From Bacteroidia bacterium (GTDB lineage: Bacteria > Bacteroidota > Bacteroidia > Flavobacteriales > Flavobacteriaceae), in contig JAUIDI010000001.1 in the NCBI GenBank assembly GCA_030428705.1, forward strand, positions 682,001 to 746,000: a stretch of DNA of 64,000 nt, read 5' to 3'. Shown piece after piece: positions 1 through 9,962 of this stretch. The notes below the pieces were generated by a model. The model was not told the DNA's origin. It saw only the letters and a program-made list of their open reading frames with translations, and made no database searches. Numbering within the stretch: the first letter of the stretch is position 1; the number at the start of each line of letters is the position of its first letter. Both the position numbers and the translations under genes were made by a program.

Positions 1-100
1 CTTCAGGTTGCAGGACCACAAACTTTTTACGGATTATGTCAAAGATCCAGATTTTATTTTCGCTATTTTTGAAGCGGAAGCCATATGGTGGAAAGTCTAA
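1..100 (+). CDS. C-terminal end of an unidentified protein (partial)
   Basis: An open frame runs in from the left edge (codons begin at base 2) and ends with TAA at 98-100. The 32 visible residues end in an acidic and aromatic tail (FEAEAIWWKV). That is too little to name a family. The stop lies 35 bases before the start of holA on the same strand, so the two may share a transcript. The frame is inferred only from being open up to a plausible stop. Confidence 0.4.
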   Translation, partial: FRLQDHKLFTDYVKDPDFIFAIFEAEAIWWKV

Positions 101-135
101 TGACTGCATAGGGCAAATTTGATGATTTTTTTTGG

Positions 136-1137
136 ATGGAAGAAGCAAGACAGGTCGTTAACGACATACGCGATGGAAAAATAAAGCCTATATATTTTCT
201 ACATGGCGAAGAAGTTTTTTATTTGGATAAGATCGCCGATTTCATCTCTAAAAATGTACTTACCGAAGAAGAACGCGGGTTCAACCAAATGACCCTGTAT
301 GGAAAAGATGCCTCGATAGACGATATTGTTTCGAATGCCAAGCGCTATCCAATGATGGCCGAAAGACAGGTCGTAATCGTGAAAGAGGCACAACACCTAT
401 CGCGGTCGATCGAACAATTGACTTCGTACGCCAACAACCCACAGCCTACTACGGTGCTGGTGATTTGCTACAAATACAAGAAATTGGACAAGCGAAAAAA
501 ATTGTATAAGTCTATATTGGCCAATGGATTGATCTATGAAGGAAAAAAACTATACGAGAACCAAGTGTCCGATTGGATCCGCAAAAACCTACTTCGAAAA
601 GGATACCGGATTTCCCATAAAGCTGCCGTACTTTTGGTGGAATTTCTTGGAACGGACTTAAGTAAGGTCGACAAGGAACTTGATAAGTTGATGCTCGTAC
701 TTCCTTCGGGCCACGAGATTTTGCCATCTGACATCGAGGAACATATCGGGATTAGCAAAGACTATAACAACTTTGAGCTTAAAAAGGCGGTTGGCGAAAA
801 AAATGTTTTGAAGGCTACCAAGATTATAAACTACTTCGCACAAAACCCCAAGGACAATCCTTTTGTGTTGACCGTGACCTTGTTACATTCTTTTTTCATC
901 CAACTTTTACAATATCATGGGCTAAACGACCATTCGCCAAAAGCCGTGGCGAATGCGCTTCGAATCAACCCATATTTTGTGGGTGAGTTTCAAACGGCCG
1001 CCAGAAACTATCCTATGAAAAAGGTCAGCCAAATCATCTCGCATCTGCGCCAAATGGATTTAAAGGGCAAAGGGGTAGGGGCGCAGGCCGTTTCACACGA
1101 AGACTTATTGAAAGAACTTTTGGTCAAGATAATCTAA
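136..1137 (+). CDS. holA: DNA polymerase III delta subunit
   Basis: This 333-residue protein matches HolA, the delta subunit of the clamp-loader complex that opens the sliding clamp for the replicative polymerase. The length is normal for the family. The N-terminus (HGEEVFYLDKIADFI) is the typical delta start, and a central helical domain includes FLGTDLSKVDKELDKL, the conserved motif before the collar domain. The C-terminal collar region ends in a helix that precedes SHEDLLKELLVKI. No Walker A motif is expected or seen, as delta does not hydrolyse ATP. The gene ends two bases before the stop of the convergent DoxX gene. Confidence 0.93.
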   Translation: MEEARQVVNDIRDGKIKPIYFLHGEEVFYLDKIADFISKNVLTEEERGFNQMTLYGKDASIDDIVSNAKRYPMMAERQVVIVKEAQHLSRSIEQLTSYANNPQPTTVLVICYKYKKLDKRKKLYKSILANGLIYEGKKLYENQVSDWIRKNLLRKGYRISHKAAVLLVEFLGTDLSKVDKELDKLMLVLPSGHEILPSDIEEHIGISKDYNNFELKKAVGEKNVLKATKIINYFAQNPKDNPFVLTVTLLHSFFIQLLQYHGLNDHSPKAVANALRINPYFVGEFQTAARNYPMKKVSQIISHLRQMDLKGKGVGAQAVSHEDLLKELLVKII

Positions 1138-1139
1138 CG

Positions 1140-1520
1140 CTATTTTTTGTCCATACTATAGCGCCCTGGACCTAAAAGTATAATCACGATAAACATCAAA
1201 AGAAATAGAAAGGCTTTTTCCTTCGTTCCAAAAGGATCCGCCTTGTGGACGATAAAAGCGGCCGTGGCCATAGTTATCGCCGATGGAATCGCCGCCCAAC
1301 GTGTTTTAAAACCGATGATAATCAAAATAGGACAAACGAATTCACCCAATACTGCTAGAAACAATGAAGGAACGGGCCCAATGCCAATTGGATCGCCAAA
1401 TTCGATTTTCCCGCCACCAATTAATTTTTGAAATTTTGGGATGCCATGGGTAAGCAACATTGCCGATGCACCGACCCTCAGTAATGCCAGCCCAATATCT
1501 TTTAGAAGTGTATTTTTCAT
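1140..1520 (-). CDS. DoxX family membrane protein
   Basis: A 126-residue integral membrane protein with four predicted hydrophobic segments (about 8-25, 48-68, 72-92 and 100-118). The pattern LLRVGASAMLLTHGIPKF near the N-terminus, followed by the conserved LGEFVCPILIIIGFKTRWAA segment, is typical of the DoxX/DoxD superfamily. Family members are small quinone-linked or redox-associated membrane proteins; the substrate here cannot be inferred. It is transcribed alone, converging on holA. Translation appears to start at ATG 1518-1520, whose preceding region is AT-rich. Confidence 0.85.
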   Translation of the reverse strand: MKNTLLKDIGLALLRVGASAMLLTHGIPKFQKLIGGGKIEFGDPIGIGPVPSLFLAVLGEFVCPILIIIGFKTRWAAIPSAITMATAAFIVHKADPFGTKEKAFLFLLMFIVIILLGPGRYSMDKK

Positions 1521-1661
1521 CGAGGGAATTTCTTAAAAGCTCTAAAATATTCAATTTTTATTTGAATTTGCAAGAAACGTGTCGACTTTTATCTTAAGAT
1601 CTAACCCGACAAGTCATTCCTTGAATTAAGAAAATAATTGTTCTTAAAGCTCTTAATGTCT

Positions 1662-1669
1662 TATATTTA
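1662..1669 (+). promoter_or_regulatory. -7 box of the M16 peptidase gene
   Basis: TATATTTA resembles the Bacteroidota -7 consensus TAnnTTTG, and a TTG at 1638-1640 lies about 21 bases upstream as a possible -33 element. Transcription would start near 1675, which excludes the longer in-frame start at 1638 and supports ATG 1707. Confidence 0.4.
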
Positions 1670-1706
1670 TGCATTATTGAAATACAAAAAACTAAAGTCA
1701 TCAATC

Positions 1707-4487
1707 ATGAAAAAATCCATATCCTTTTGTTTGTTAGTCTTAATGTCAATTCAGTTAACTTGGGCGCAATCCTTTGAGTTCAAAGCCGACCAGATTGATA
1801 TTCCTTATGAAAAGTTCGTATTGCCCAATGGCCTTAAACTTTTGGTACATGAAGACCATAAGGCGCCAATCGTTGCGGTAAACGTTTGGTACCATGTGGG
1901 TTCTAAAAATGAAAAACCGGGCAAGAGCGGTTTTGCCCATTTGTTCGAACACTTGATGTTCAACGGTAGCGAGAATTTCAACGACGATTATTTTCAGGCC
2001 CTTGAGCGCATTGGGGGTACTGATCTAAACGGAACGACCAATTCGGATCGCACCAATTACTTTCAGAACGTACCCGTTTCGGCACTGGATCAAGTTTTGT
2101 TTTTGGAGTCAGATCGCATGGGGCACCTATTGGGGGCCATCGATCAGGAGAAATTGGATGAACAGCGAGGGGTCGTACAGAACGAAAAACGTCAAGGCGA
2201 TAACCAGCCGTATGGTAAACAATGGGATTATCTGACTTACGCAATGTACCCGAAAGGCCATCCGTATTCATGGACGGTCATTGGGGAAATGGAAGATCTT
2301 AATGCCGCTTCGCTCGAAGATGTGCAGGAATGGTTCAAATCGTATTACGGTGCCGCGAATGCCGTGGTCGCCGTAGCTGGAGATATCAATCCTCAAGAAG
2401 TTTACCAGAAGGTGCTCAAGTATTTCGGAGATATTCCTTCAGGCCCTACTGTCTCCAGGCATGAGGTGAATGTTCCGGTTCACAATGGGAACACCTATCA
2501 AGTCTATGAGGACAGGGTTCCCGAGGCCAGAATTTTATTTGCCTACAATACTCCAGAATTTGGGAATAGGGAGGACATACACTTTGACCTGATCTCCTCT
2601 ATTTTGACCAGCGGGAAAAATTCAAGGTTATATAAAAAACTGGTCTATGAAGATCAGATTGCCAGCTCGGTGGTTTCCTTTCAGGCTTCTAGTGAAATTG
2701 CCAGCAATTTTGTCACTTGGGCCAATGTGAAGCCTGGGGAAGACGTTGATAAGGTACAGGCCATATTGGAAGAAGAAATTCAAAAGCTGATTAATGAAGG
2801 GCCAACGGAAGAAGAACTGAAAAGGGTAAAGGCCGCTTATTTTTCCAGCTTCATTAAAGGATTGGAGCGTATCGGAGGTTTTGGAGGGGTATCCGATATT
2901 CTGGCCTCGAATGAAACTTATTTTGAAGATGCCTCTTATTACAAGACCGTACTGAAATATGTTGAAGATGCTACGATTAGTGATGTACAGGCAACTGCCA
3001 AAAAGTGGCTTTCAAAAGGCAAACATATTCTATTGTGCAAGCCATTCCCCGAATACAGTGTAGAAAAGAGTACGGTCGACCGCTCAAAGTTACCCGAACT
3101 AGGCCAGACCAAGACTTCGAAATTTCCTGAATTGGAACGGGCCAAACTATCCAATGGACTGAACATCGTATTGGCAAAACGAACAGGTGTGCCTACGGTT
3201 GTAATGAATCTGATGTTCGATGCGGGCTACAAGACCGATCATATTTCAAGCCCTGGAACGGCGAAGTTGGCCATGAATTTGTTGGATGAGGGAACAAAAG
3301 ACCTTACTTCGTTACAAATCAATGAAAAGTTGCAGTTGCTCGGGGCCAGTCTTTCAACATTCTCGAGCCAAGACAACTCCAACGTATATCTTAACACCTT
3401 AAAGCCTAGTCTCGACGCGAGTATCGATTTGTTTGCCGACGTGGTATTGAATCCTTCTTTTCCCGAAAAAGAGTTTGACCGCCTTAAGGACGAACAGGTC
3501 AATTCGATAAAGCAGGAAAAGGCACAGCCCATAGCGATGGCCCTTCGGGTCATGAACAAATACCTCTACGGGGAAGGCCATCCTTATAGTAATCCATACA
3601 CGGGAAGTGGTTATGAGGAAACCGTAGAAAAACTGTCCAAAAAAGATATTGAAAATTTCTACAATACCTGGATCAAACCCAATAACGCAACACTTGTGGT
3701 AACCGGGGATATTGAAATGAACGATCTTAAGAATAAATTGGAAAAAGCTTTTGGCAAATGGAAAAAAGGGGATGTGCCCACGATAACATTCACCACACCA
3801 CAGGTCAATTCCAAAAACACGCTGTACTTAATGGATCGGCCGGAATCTGAACAATCGGTGATCTTAGCCGGCCATTTGACAAAAAAGTATGGTGACGTCA
3901 ATCAAGTCGCGTTGGAGCAAATGGTAAGTATCTTGGGCGGTGATTTTACCTCGAGAATCAATATGAATTTGCGGGAGGATAAACATTGGGCCTATGGTGC
4001 AGGGGGATTTGTAATGGGAGCAAAAGCCGAAAGACCGTTTATCATGTATGCCCCAGTGCAGACCGATAAATCGGCCGAATCGGTAACCGAGCTGCGAAAG
4101 GAAATTTCGGAATTCATAACTACACGGCCGGTGACCCAAGAAGAGCTCGATAAGGTAAAGACCAACCAGATATTAAGCCTTCCAGGACAGTGGGAAACCA
4201 ATAGCTCGGTCAATAGTTCGTTGACAAATATTGTAAAGTACGAGCTTCCCGATGACTACTACCAAAGCTATGATAGCAACGTTAGAAACCTTTCTTTAAA
4301 AGATGTTCAGGAAGTCAGCAAAGAGGTGGTCAAACCAGATGCGGTCAATTGGTTCATGGTCGGGGATCGTGCAAAAATTGTGGAGAAACTCGATGGGCTT
4401 GGTTTTGACAATATCATCGAGATTGATGCCGATGGCAATCCTAAAGTTCCGGCGATAAAAGAACCCAGTACCGATATTAAAAATTAA
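1707..4487 (+). CDS. M16 family zinc peptidase, two-domain, secreted
   Basis: 926 residues from ATG 1707; the upstream extension to 1638 is rejected because it would place a -7-like box inside the gene and precede a clean signal peptide (MKKSISFCLLVLMSIQLTWAQ). The first M16 half carries the inverted zinc motif HLFEH (H78, E81, H82) with a downstream glutamate near residue 160 (VVQNEK), so it should be catalytic. The second half, from about residue 480, is a second M16 fold that lacks HxxEH, as in many pitrilysin-type tandem enzymes where one half serves structure and substrate closure. It probably degrades peptides in the periplasm. A strong hairpin follows the stop codon. Confidence 0.9.
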   Translation: MKKSISFCLLVLMSIQLTWAQSFEFKADQIDIPYEKFVLPNGLKLLVHEDHKAPIVAVNVWYHVGSKNEKPGKSGFAHLFEHLMFNGSENFNDDYFQALERIGGTDLNGTTNSDRTNYFQNVPVSALDQVLFLESDRMGHLLGAIDQEKLDEQRGVVQNEKRQGDNQPYGKQWDYLTYAMYPKGHPYSWTVIGEMEDLNAASLEDVQEWFKSYYGAANAVVAVAGDINPQEVYQKVLKYFGDIPSGPTVSRHEVNVPVHNGNTYQVYEDRVPEARILFAYNTPEFGNREDIHFDLISSILTSGKNSRLYKKLVYEDQIASSVVSFQASSEIASNFVTWANVKPGEDVDKVQAILEEEIQKLINEGPTEEELKRVKAAYFSSFIKGLERIGGFGGVSDILASNETYFEDASYYKTVLKYVEDATISDVQATAKKWLSKGKHILLCKPFPEYSVEKSTVDRSKLPELGQTKTSKFPELERAKLSNGLNIVLAKRTGVPTVVMNLMFDAGYKTDHISSPGTAKLAMNLLDEGTKDLTSLQINEKLQLLGASLSTFSSQDNSNVYLNTLKPSLDASIDLFADVVLNPSFPEKEFDRLKDEQVNSIKQEKAQPIAMALRVMNKYLYGEGHPYSNPYTGSGYEETVEKLSKKDIENFYNTWIKPNNATLVVTGDIEMNDLKNKLEKAFGKWKKGDVPTITFTTPQVNSKNTLYLMDRPESEQSVILAGHLTKKYGDVNQVALEQMVSILGGDFTSRINMNLREDKHWAYGAGGFVMGAKAERPFIMYAPVQTDKSAESVTELRKEISEFITTRPVTQEELDKVKTNQILSLPGQWETNSSVNSSLTNIVKYELPDDYYQSYDSNVRNLSLKDVQEVSKEVVKPDAVNWFMVGDRAKIVEKLDGLGFDNIIEIDADGNPKVPAIKEPSTDIKN

Positions 4488-4489
4488 CT

Positions 4490-4518
4490 AAGAAGCCCCG
4501 CATTAAGCGGGGCTTCTT
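4490..4518. terminator. Bidirectional hairpin terminator
   Basis: Perfect 12-bp arms (4490-4501 and 4507-4518, core AAGAAGCCCCGC) surround a 5-base loop. The element sits between the convergent M16 peptidase and E1 dehydrogenase genes and has T-rich or A-rich sequence on both sides, so it can end transcription from both directions. Confidence 0.85.
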
Positions 4519-4528
4519 AATTATACTT

Positions 4529-6940
4529 TTATCTGAGTTTCGGATAATCACCAGGATTCGATTCGTGCATCATATTGTAGACTTTTTCAAAGATATCCTC
4601 TTCGTTGGGCTTTGAAAAATAATCGCCATCCGAGCCATAGGCGGGCCGATGCGCCTTGGCAGTAAGTGTTTGAGGGGCACTATCAAGAAATTGATATGCG
4701 CCTTGATTTTCAAGAATTTCATGCATAAGGTAGGCCGAGCAGCCACCGGGTACATCTTCGTCTATTATCAATAGACGGTTCGTTTTTTGAACACTTTTTA
4801 CGACATCGTGTTTTAAATCAAACGGCAGTAAGGTTTGTGCGTCGATAACTTCCGGTTCGATGCCTACTTCCCTCAATTGTTTTGCGGCCTTCAGAACAAT
4901 TCTCAATGTCGATCCATAAGAAACCAAGGTAATATCGGTACCGTCCATCAACTTTTCGACGACACCTATCGGAGTACAAAAACGACCCAGATTGGTGGGC
5001 TTTTTTTCCTTAAGACGGTAACCGTTCAAGCTTTCTATGACAAGTGCAGGCTCATCGCTTTTAAGCAGCGTATTGTAGAAACCGGCAGCTTGGGTCATGT
5101 TTCGAGGCGCCAAAATGTATATACCCCTCAACAAATGGATGAGACCGCCCATCGGGGAGCCGGAATGCCAAATACCTTCCAATCGGTGGCCTCGGGTACG
5201 AATTATTAGGGGGGCTTTTTGTTTTCCACAGGTTCTATACCGCAATGTCGCCAGGTCATCGGTCAACGTCGCCATGGCGTAAAATATGTAATCAAGGTAT
5301 TGAATTTCGGCTATTGGTCTGAGTCCCCGTAGTGCGAGTCCGATACCTTGCCCTATGATGGTCGTTTCACGAATTCCGGTGTCTGCAATGCGAAGCTCAC
5401 CATATTTTTTTTGTAACCCTTCAAGGCCTTGATTGACGTCGCCGATAGTACCCGTGTCCTCACCAAAAACCAAGAGGTTCGGATGGTCTTCGAAGAGTTT
5501 ATCGAAATTGTCGCGCAGAACGATCCGACCGTCTACTTTTTCCGCGTCAACATCGTATGTTGGCTTTATTCCTTCAATGTTAATGGCTTTATTGGACTGT
5601 TCGCTGTAGAGATTGGCACTGAATTTGGGTTGCATTTCCGAAAGAAAGGATTCCACCCATTTTTGCAGTTCTTCTTTCTCTGTCATTTTTTCTTCCAGAA
5701 GATATCTCAATGCCGTTCTTGAAGATTTTGCCAAATCTTTTTTTAACGGTTCTTCAATAGCGATCAAATCATTTTTTATCTGAAGAATAAAACTCTTGTT
5801 CGCCGACTTATGGGCCGCCTTGTCAAGTATCCCGACCAATTCCTTCTTCAAAAGCTTGTGGCTTTCCAAGAATTCCGACCAAGCCTCTTTTTTTGCCAAC
5901 CGAACTTCCTTGCTTATATTTTTCTCAAGTGCCAAAAGCTCATTTTCGTCGGAAATCCCTGATTCCAATATCCATTCCCTAAAACGTTTGTTGCAATCGT
6001 TTTCACGTTCCCATTCAAGACGTTTGTCACTTTTATAACGTTCGTGAGATCCTGAGGTGGAATGCCCTTGCGGTTGCGTCAACTCGCATACATGGACAAT
6101 GACCGGAACATGTTCTTCGCGGGCGATATCCGAGGCATTTTCATAGGTATGCATGAGCGCTGTATAGTCCCATCCGTTCACCTTTAACAACTCGTATCCC
6201 TTATCGTTCGTATCACGTTGAAAACCTTTAAGAATCTTTGAAATATCCTCCTTGGTCGTGTGGTATTTCGCGGGTACCGAAATGCCGTATTCATCGTCCC
6301 AGATACTAATGACCATAGGTACTTGAAGCACGCCACCGGCATTTACGGTTTCAAGGAACATGCCTTCGCTTGTGCTACCATTCCCGATAGTGCCCCAAGC
6401 TACCTCGTTTCCATTATCGGAAAAATTGGTGGTATCGATGCCCTTAACGTTACGAAAGATTTTCGAGGCCTGTGCCAATCCCAAAAGCCTTGGCATTTGA
6501 CCTGCCGTGCATGAAATATCCGCACTACTGTTTTTCTGTTTGGTAAGGTCCTTCCAGCTACCATCCTCATTGAGGCTGTAGGTCAAGAAATGCCCGCCCA
6601 TTTGCCTGCCTCCGCTCATGGGTTCTTTTTTCAAATCGGTCGTGGCATAGAGGCCATGGAAAAAATCCTTGGGCGTTAATAACCCGAGGGCCATCATGAA
6701 AGTCTGATCTCTGTAATAGCCACTTCGAAAGTCGCCATTTCTGAAACAACGGGCCATGGCCAATTGTGGAAGCTCTTTTCCATCGCCGAAAATTCCGAAT
6801 TTTGCCTTACCGGTAAGTACTTCTTTTCTTCCAAGCAGACTGCAGGTCCGACTGATTACCACAGTTTCATAATCCTTAAGGATCTGTGATTTGAAATCAT
6901 CAAATGAAATGTCGTTGCTGGTTTTGGAAGATACGTCCAT
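4529..6940 (-). CDS. 2-oxoacid dehydrogenase E1, alpha/beta fusion, with altered TPP motif
   Basis: 803 residues joining an E1-alpha-like half (about 30-400) to an E1-beta-like half (about 465-803, beginning VDGRIVLRDNFDKLF and containing FGEDTGTIGDVNQGLEGL). E1 enzymes decarboxylate 2-oxoacids with thiamine diphosphate and acylate the lipoyl E2. The cofactor motif GDG...N of the alpha half reads IGNGSTSEG here, and the usual ENNGYG/NN position reads WDDEYGIS, so both Mg-TPP residues differ from the textbook pattern. A linker rich in lysine, glutamate and alanine joins the halves. No E2 or E3 gene is adjacent. Branched-chain or related oxoacids are the likely substrates, by family only. A second fusion with standard motifs lies at 58979-60955. 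Confidence 0.85.
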   Translation of the reverse strand: MDVSSKTSNDISFDDFKSQILKDYETVVISRTCSLLGRKEVLTGKAKFGIFGDGKELPQLAMARCFRNGDFRSGYYRDQTFMMALGLLTPKDFFHGLYATTDLKKEPMSGGRQMGGHFLTYSLNEDGSWKDLTKQKNSSADISCTAGQMPRLLGLAQASKIFRNVKGIDTTNFSDNGNEVAWGTIGNGSTSEGMFLETVNAGGVLQVPMVISIWDDEYGISVPAKYHTTKEDISKILKGFQRDTNDKGYELLKVNGWDYTALMHTYENASDIAREEHVPVIVHVCELTQPQGHSTSGSHERYKSDKRLEWERENDCNKRFREWILESGISDENELLALEKNISKEVRLAKKEAWSEFLESHKLLKKELVGILDKAAHKSANKSFILQIKNDLIAIEEPLKKDLAKSSRTALRYLLEEKMTEKEELQKWVESFLSEMQPKFSANLYSEQSNKAINIEGIKPTYDVDAEKVDGRIVLRDNFDKLFEDHPNLLVFGEDTGTIGDVNQGLEGLQKKYGELRIADTGIRETTIIGQGIGLALRGLRPIAEIQYLDYIFYAMATLTDDLATLRYRTCGKQKAPLIIRTRGHRLEGIWHSGSPMGGLIHLLRGIYILAPRNMTQAAGFYNTLLKSDEPALVIESLNGYRLKEKKPTNLGRFCTPIGVVEKLMDGTDITLVSYGSTLRIVLKAAKQLREVGIEPEVIDAQTLLPFDLKHDVVKSVQKTNRLLIIDEDVPGGCSAYLMHEILENQGAYQFLDSAPQTLTAKAHRPAYGSDGDYFSKPNEEDIFEKVYNMMHESNPGDYPKLR

Positions 6941-7101
6941 TTACATGTTTGGGTTTCTACAAAAGTACCGAATCAATAGGATTTTTACAACGCCAAAATA
7001 ATTATATTTATTATATAATCGTTAAAATAAGTGTTATTTGATTGATTATTTTATATTGATAGTGCTTATAAAACCTATTTTTTTATGAATACAATAATGA
7101 G

Positions 7102-9948
7102 TCAAAACCACTTTCTGGTAAAAAGTCCTATTAAGGTTTTGGGGCTGACCGTTACGATAAACCGAATTTTTTCGCCATAATCTGGCTGAGCCACTTCCCA
7201 GCCGTTATTTGAATAAAGAGGAAAATACAATTCGAAATAATCGGTAACCAAGTTCAATCGAACGCCCGAGTCATATACAAATTTTCCATTCTCGTTTCGG
7301 TTTTTCACATACCCCGCATCACCGTACAATTCGATCCATTTCCATAGGTTGACACTTGTGTTGACCGTAGTCAACCAGTCATTTGAGAAACGGTATTGTT
7401 CATCCATGAACGATTTAAAACCACCTTCTGCGATTATGATTTGCTGACTATATAGTCCCGTGTCCTCCGAGCGACCAAGATAATTATAATCGAACAGGTA
7501 GTCGGTCGGCCGATCTAGGGCAAAACTAAAAAAATCATCCTGCGTCTTGTTCCGCAAAAACTTACCTGCATAGAACCTCAAATTGAACTGACGGTTATTC
7601 TCGAACAGTTTGCGATATTCATATTCGAATATCAGTTTGGAGAATTTGGCAGCGTACTGAAAGTCGACAAACCAAGAGCTATAATCCAAAATATGGTTGT
7701 GAACATTATAATACCGTGCGTCAAAAACACTGTAATCAGGACTTTCAGGCGCCCTGCCAGCTACCTTTAGACTTTCGTCCAAATTTCTGAAGATGTTTAT
7801 GTAACGAAAGGATAACAACTGGCGTTTGTTCGAAATAAGGTCATCGGGCCGCCAACCAAAACTTACGGATGGGGTAATGGTCGAATAGCGAGAGTTGATG
7901 TCAAAATGTGATGTGGATCCACGTAAGCCATAGTCGGCAACATAGAGACCGGATTTGCTCAAATATTTACGATACGTGACTTTTCCGTACCCGACAAAAG
8001 TCTTCTCCCTAAAGGAATACGAGGGGGCCACATCATAGATAAAGGGCCGTTCTAGGAATGTTTTATTGTATAACCGCATACCGGGCGCCCATCCGTCATA
8101 GATATTGAAGTTGATTACGGGCACATAGAATATTTGATTGTAATACGGGTTTTCGGAATCCCTGAAAAAAGTGAATTTCAATTTTTTGTTGCTCGAAAGA
8201 AAACCGCCCAATGATTTCCAGTTGTCCCGTTGATTGAATTCAGGAATCTTTTGGTCATAATTGAGAACCAATCGGTCTTCACCATTGCGGGGAATAGTAA
8301 AAGTTTTCTCGGTGTCTACATTCGAAAACCAATATTTTGAAATCACGGTGTCATTTTTAAGGCCGAACAGAGAAATCGGTACGACCGTACCCTCTTTATT
8401 TTTGAGGGTAACTGCTAGCGAGTCTTCGGTTTTTTGGACTTTCTTGATCTTGTAATCTATTTTTCTATCGGTAAAGACATAATTGTTGAAATACCAATCA
8501 AGGTTCTCATTTGATGATCGTTTGATTATTGATTCGAAATCAAGTACTTTGACACGACTTAGCTTATAGAACTCATAGAAGGTCTTGATGCCTTCATCGA
8601 CTTTTTCCTCGCCGATATAGCTGGCCAAATAAGAAAGCCCAAGACCCGCCTTATACTTATTTGCAATTTTTTGGTTGAACCATACCAATGAATCGTTCGA
8701 GGTGGTCAATGGTTGATCAAGGTTTTTCCTTGCCATCAACATGTACAGAAACGGATATTGTTCGTTAAAATCCATTTTGGCAAGGTTAAAGCCTCGTATT
8801 CCCCATATTTTAGATAGTTTGCCCAATAATTTTTGGTCGGGGTAATACTTTTCGACAAAGGCGATCATCAGGTAATTGGCAATGGCATCGTTTACCCATT
8901 GTTCTTTTCTAGGATCCAGATAAATGCTTTCTTCAAGAATATTGATCAGCGCAGTTTTCAGAAATTTCATCTCAAATTGAAACTGCTCTTCATAAGGTCG
9001 TATGAAAGAAGGTAATTGATTGATTCCGTAAAGCGGATTTTTGTTATAGTCCAATTCGCTTACCAAAAGTTGTTGATGCGGATAAGCGCCCAAGTGTTCA
9101 CTAATAAACTTGGTCACGCGATTGATGGAAATATCTTTGGCTATCAAATCATATTTGGCCGCTTGAACATTGGTGATTACCGTAATATCGGGCGTTACAT
9201 GTGTCGTGAAATTTTGAATCGGTTGGATTATTATCTCACAGTTTTTTTGTTTGACACCCTCTAACTGAACCTCTTGAACACTCGGAAGGGCGGTATTGGA
9301 AAGCACCCGATAATTGGATACCAAATAAAGTTTTTGAGGATATGTCAGGTTTATGGTCGTATTGGTAATGTCGGTATAAAGGTCTTCTAGATTTTTGTTG
9401 GAGTATAGATGCCAGGCGCCATCATATACCGCAGGGGTTAGATACCAATCTTTTAAATAGTAGTCATTTTTATTGCCGTAGCCAAATGGGGTAAACTTAT
9501 TCGACGGAAGCTTTACCGTATAGGTTATAAAGAATTTGGCAGAATCCTTGGGCGGTAAAGGTTTGTTCAAATCGATCTTGATAATGTCCTTGCCCGTAAC
9601 CCTTGTCAATTTAAGGCCCCTATAATCGTTATCGACGGCACTTAGAATTTCGGTATGGCCACGTTCGTGGTCCTTGGCTAGGTGTAAACTTTTTTTAAAT
9701 TCTTGTCCAAATCGTTTCGCAAGGCCAGTGTTCTTGTCCGAATAGGCATTTGCCCAATCATTGAAATAAAGGGTTTCAAGTGTGTCGTCCGAGTTGTTCA
9801 CATATTCAAACTCTTGCTGAATACTTATTTCTTTTGTTTCACCATCCAATGAGGCGTTTATAATATTCTTATGTTGCGCCGTAACGGACAGGAAACCGAA
9901 CAAGAAGAACAGAACTCCGGCGACACCATTCAAAAACACCTTCTTCAT
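7102..9948 (-). CDS. M1-peptidase-like protein lacking the HExxH motif, probably outer-membrane
   Basis: 948 residues with a signal peptide (ends near VTAQH). The N-terminal half follows the aminopeptidase N layout: a beta-sandwich region, the GINQLPSF segment near residue 305 that corresponds to the GAMEN-type loop, and QWVNDAIANYLM near 350-361, which corresponds to the WLNEGFASY segment of M1 enzymes. Where HExxH should stand (about residues 335-345) the sequence is NILEESIYL, so the zinc ligands are missing and peptidase activity is doubtful. From about residue 590 the protein has alternating aromatic strands (YSFREKTFVGYGKVTYRKY and many similar) ending in TRKWF, which resembles an outer-membrane beta-barrel. 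Lies 14 bases after the LOG gene's stop in minus-strand order. Confidence 0.75.
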   Translation of the reverse strand: MKKVFLNGVAGVLFFLFGFLSVTAQHKNIINASLDGETKEISIQQEFEYVNNSDDTLETLYFNDWANAYSDKNTGLAKRFGQEFKKSLHLAKDHERGHTEILSAVDNDYRGLKLTRVTGKDIIKIDLNKPLPPKDSAKFFITYTVKLPSNKFTPFGYGNKNDYYLKDWYLTPAVYDGAWHLYSNKNLEDLYTDITNTTINLTYPQKLYLVSNYRVLSNTALPSVQEVQLEGVKQKNCEIIIQPIQNFTTHVTPDITVITNVQAAKYDLIAKDISINRVTKFISEHLGAYPHQQLLVSELDYNKNPLYGINQLPSFIRPYEEQFQFEMKFLKTALINILEESIYLDPRKEQWVNDAIANYLMIAFVEKYYPDQKLLGKLSKIWGIRGFNLAKMDFNEQYPFLYMLMARKNLDQPLTTSNDSLVWFNQKIANKYKAGLGLSYLASYIGEEKVDEGIKTFYEFYKLSRVKVLDFESIIKRSSNENLDWYFNNYVFTDRKIDYKIKKVQKTEDSLAVTLKNKEGTVVPISLFGLKNDTVISKYWFSNVDTEKTFTIPRNGEDRLVLNYDQKIPEFNQRDNWKSLGGFLSSNKKLKFTFFRDSENPYYNQIFYVPVINFNIYDGWAPGMRLYNKTFLERPFIYDVAPSYSFREKTFVGYGKVTYRKYLSKSGLYVADYGLRGSTSHFDINSRYSTITPSVSFGWRPDDLISNKRQLLSFRYINIFRNLDESLKVAGRAPESPDYSVFDARYYNVHNHILDYSSWFVDFQYAAKFSKLIFEYEYRKLFENNRQFNLRFYAGKFLRNKTQDDFFSFALDRPTDYLFDYNYLGRSEDTGLYSQQIIIAEGGFKSFMDEQYRFSNDWLTTVNTSVNLWKWIELYGDAGYVKNRNENGKFVYDSGVRLNLVTDYFELYFPLYSNNGWEVAQPDYGEKIRFIVTVSPKTLIGLFTRKWF

Positions 9949-9962
9949 TCGTACGATATTGA

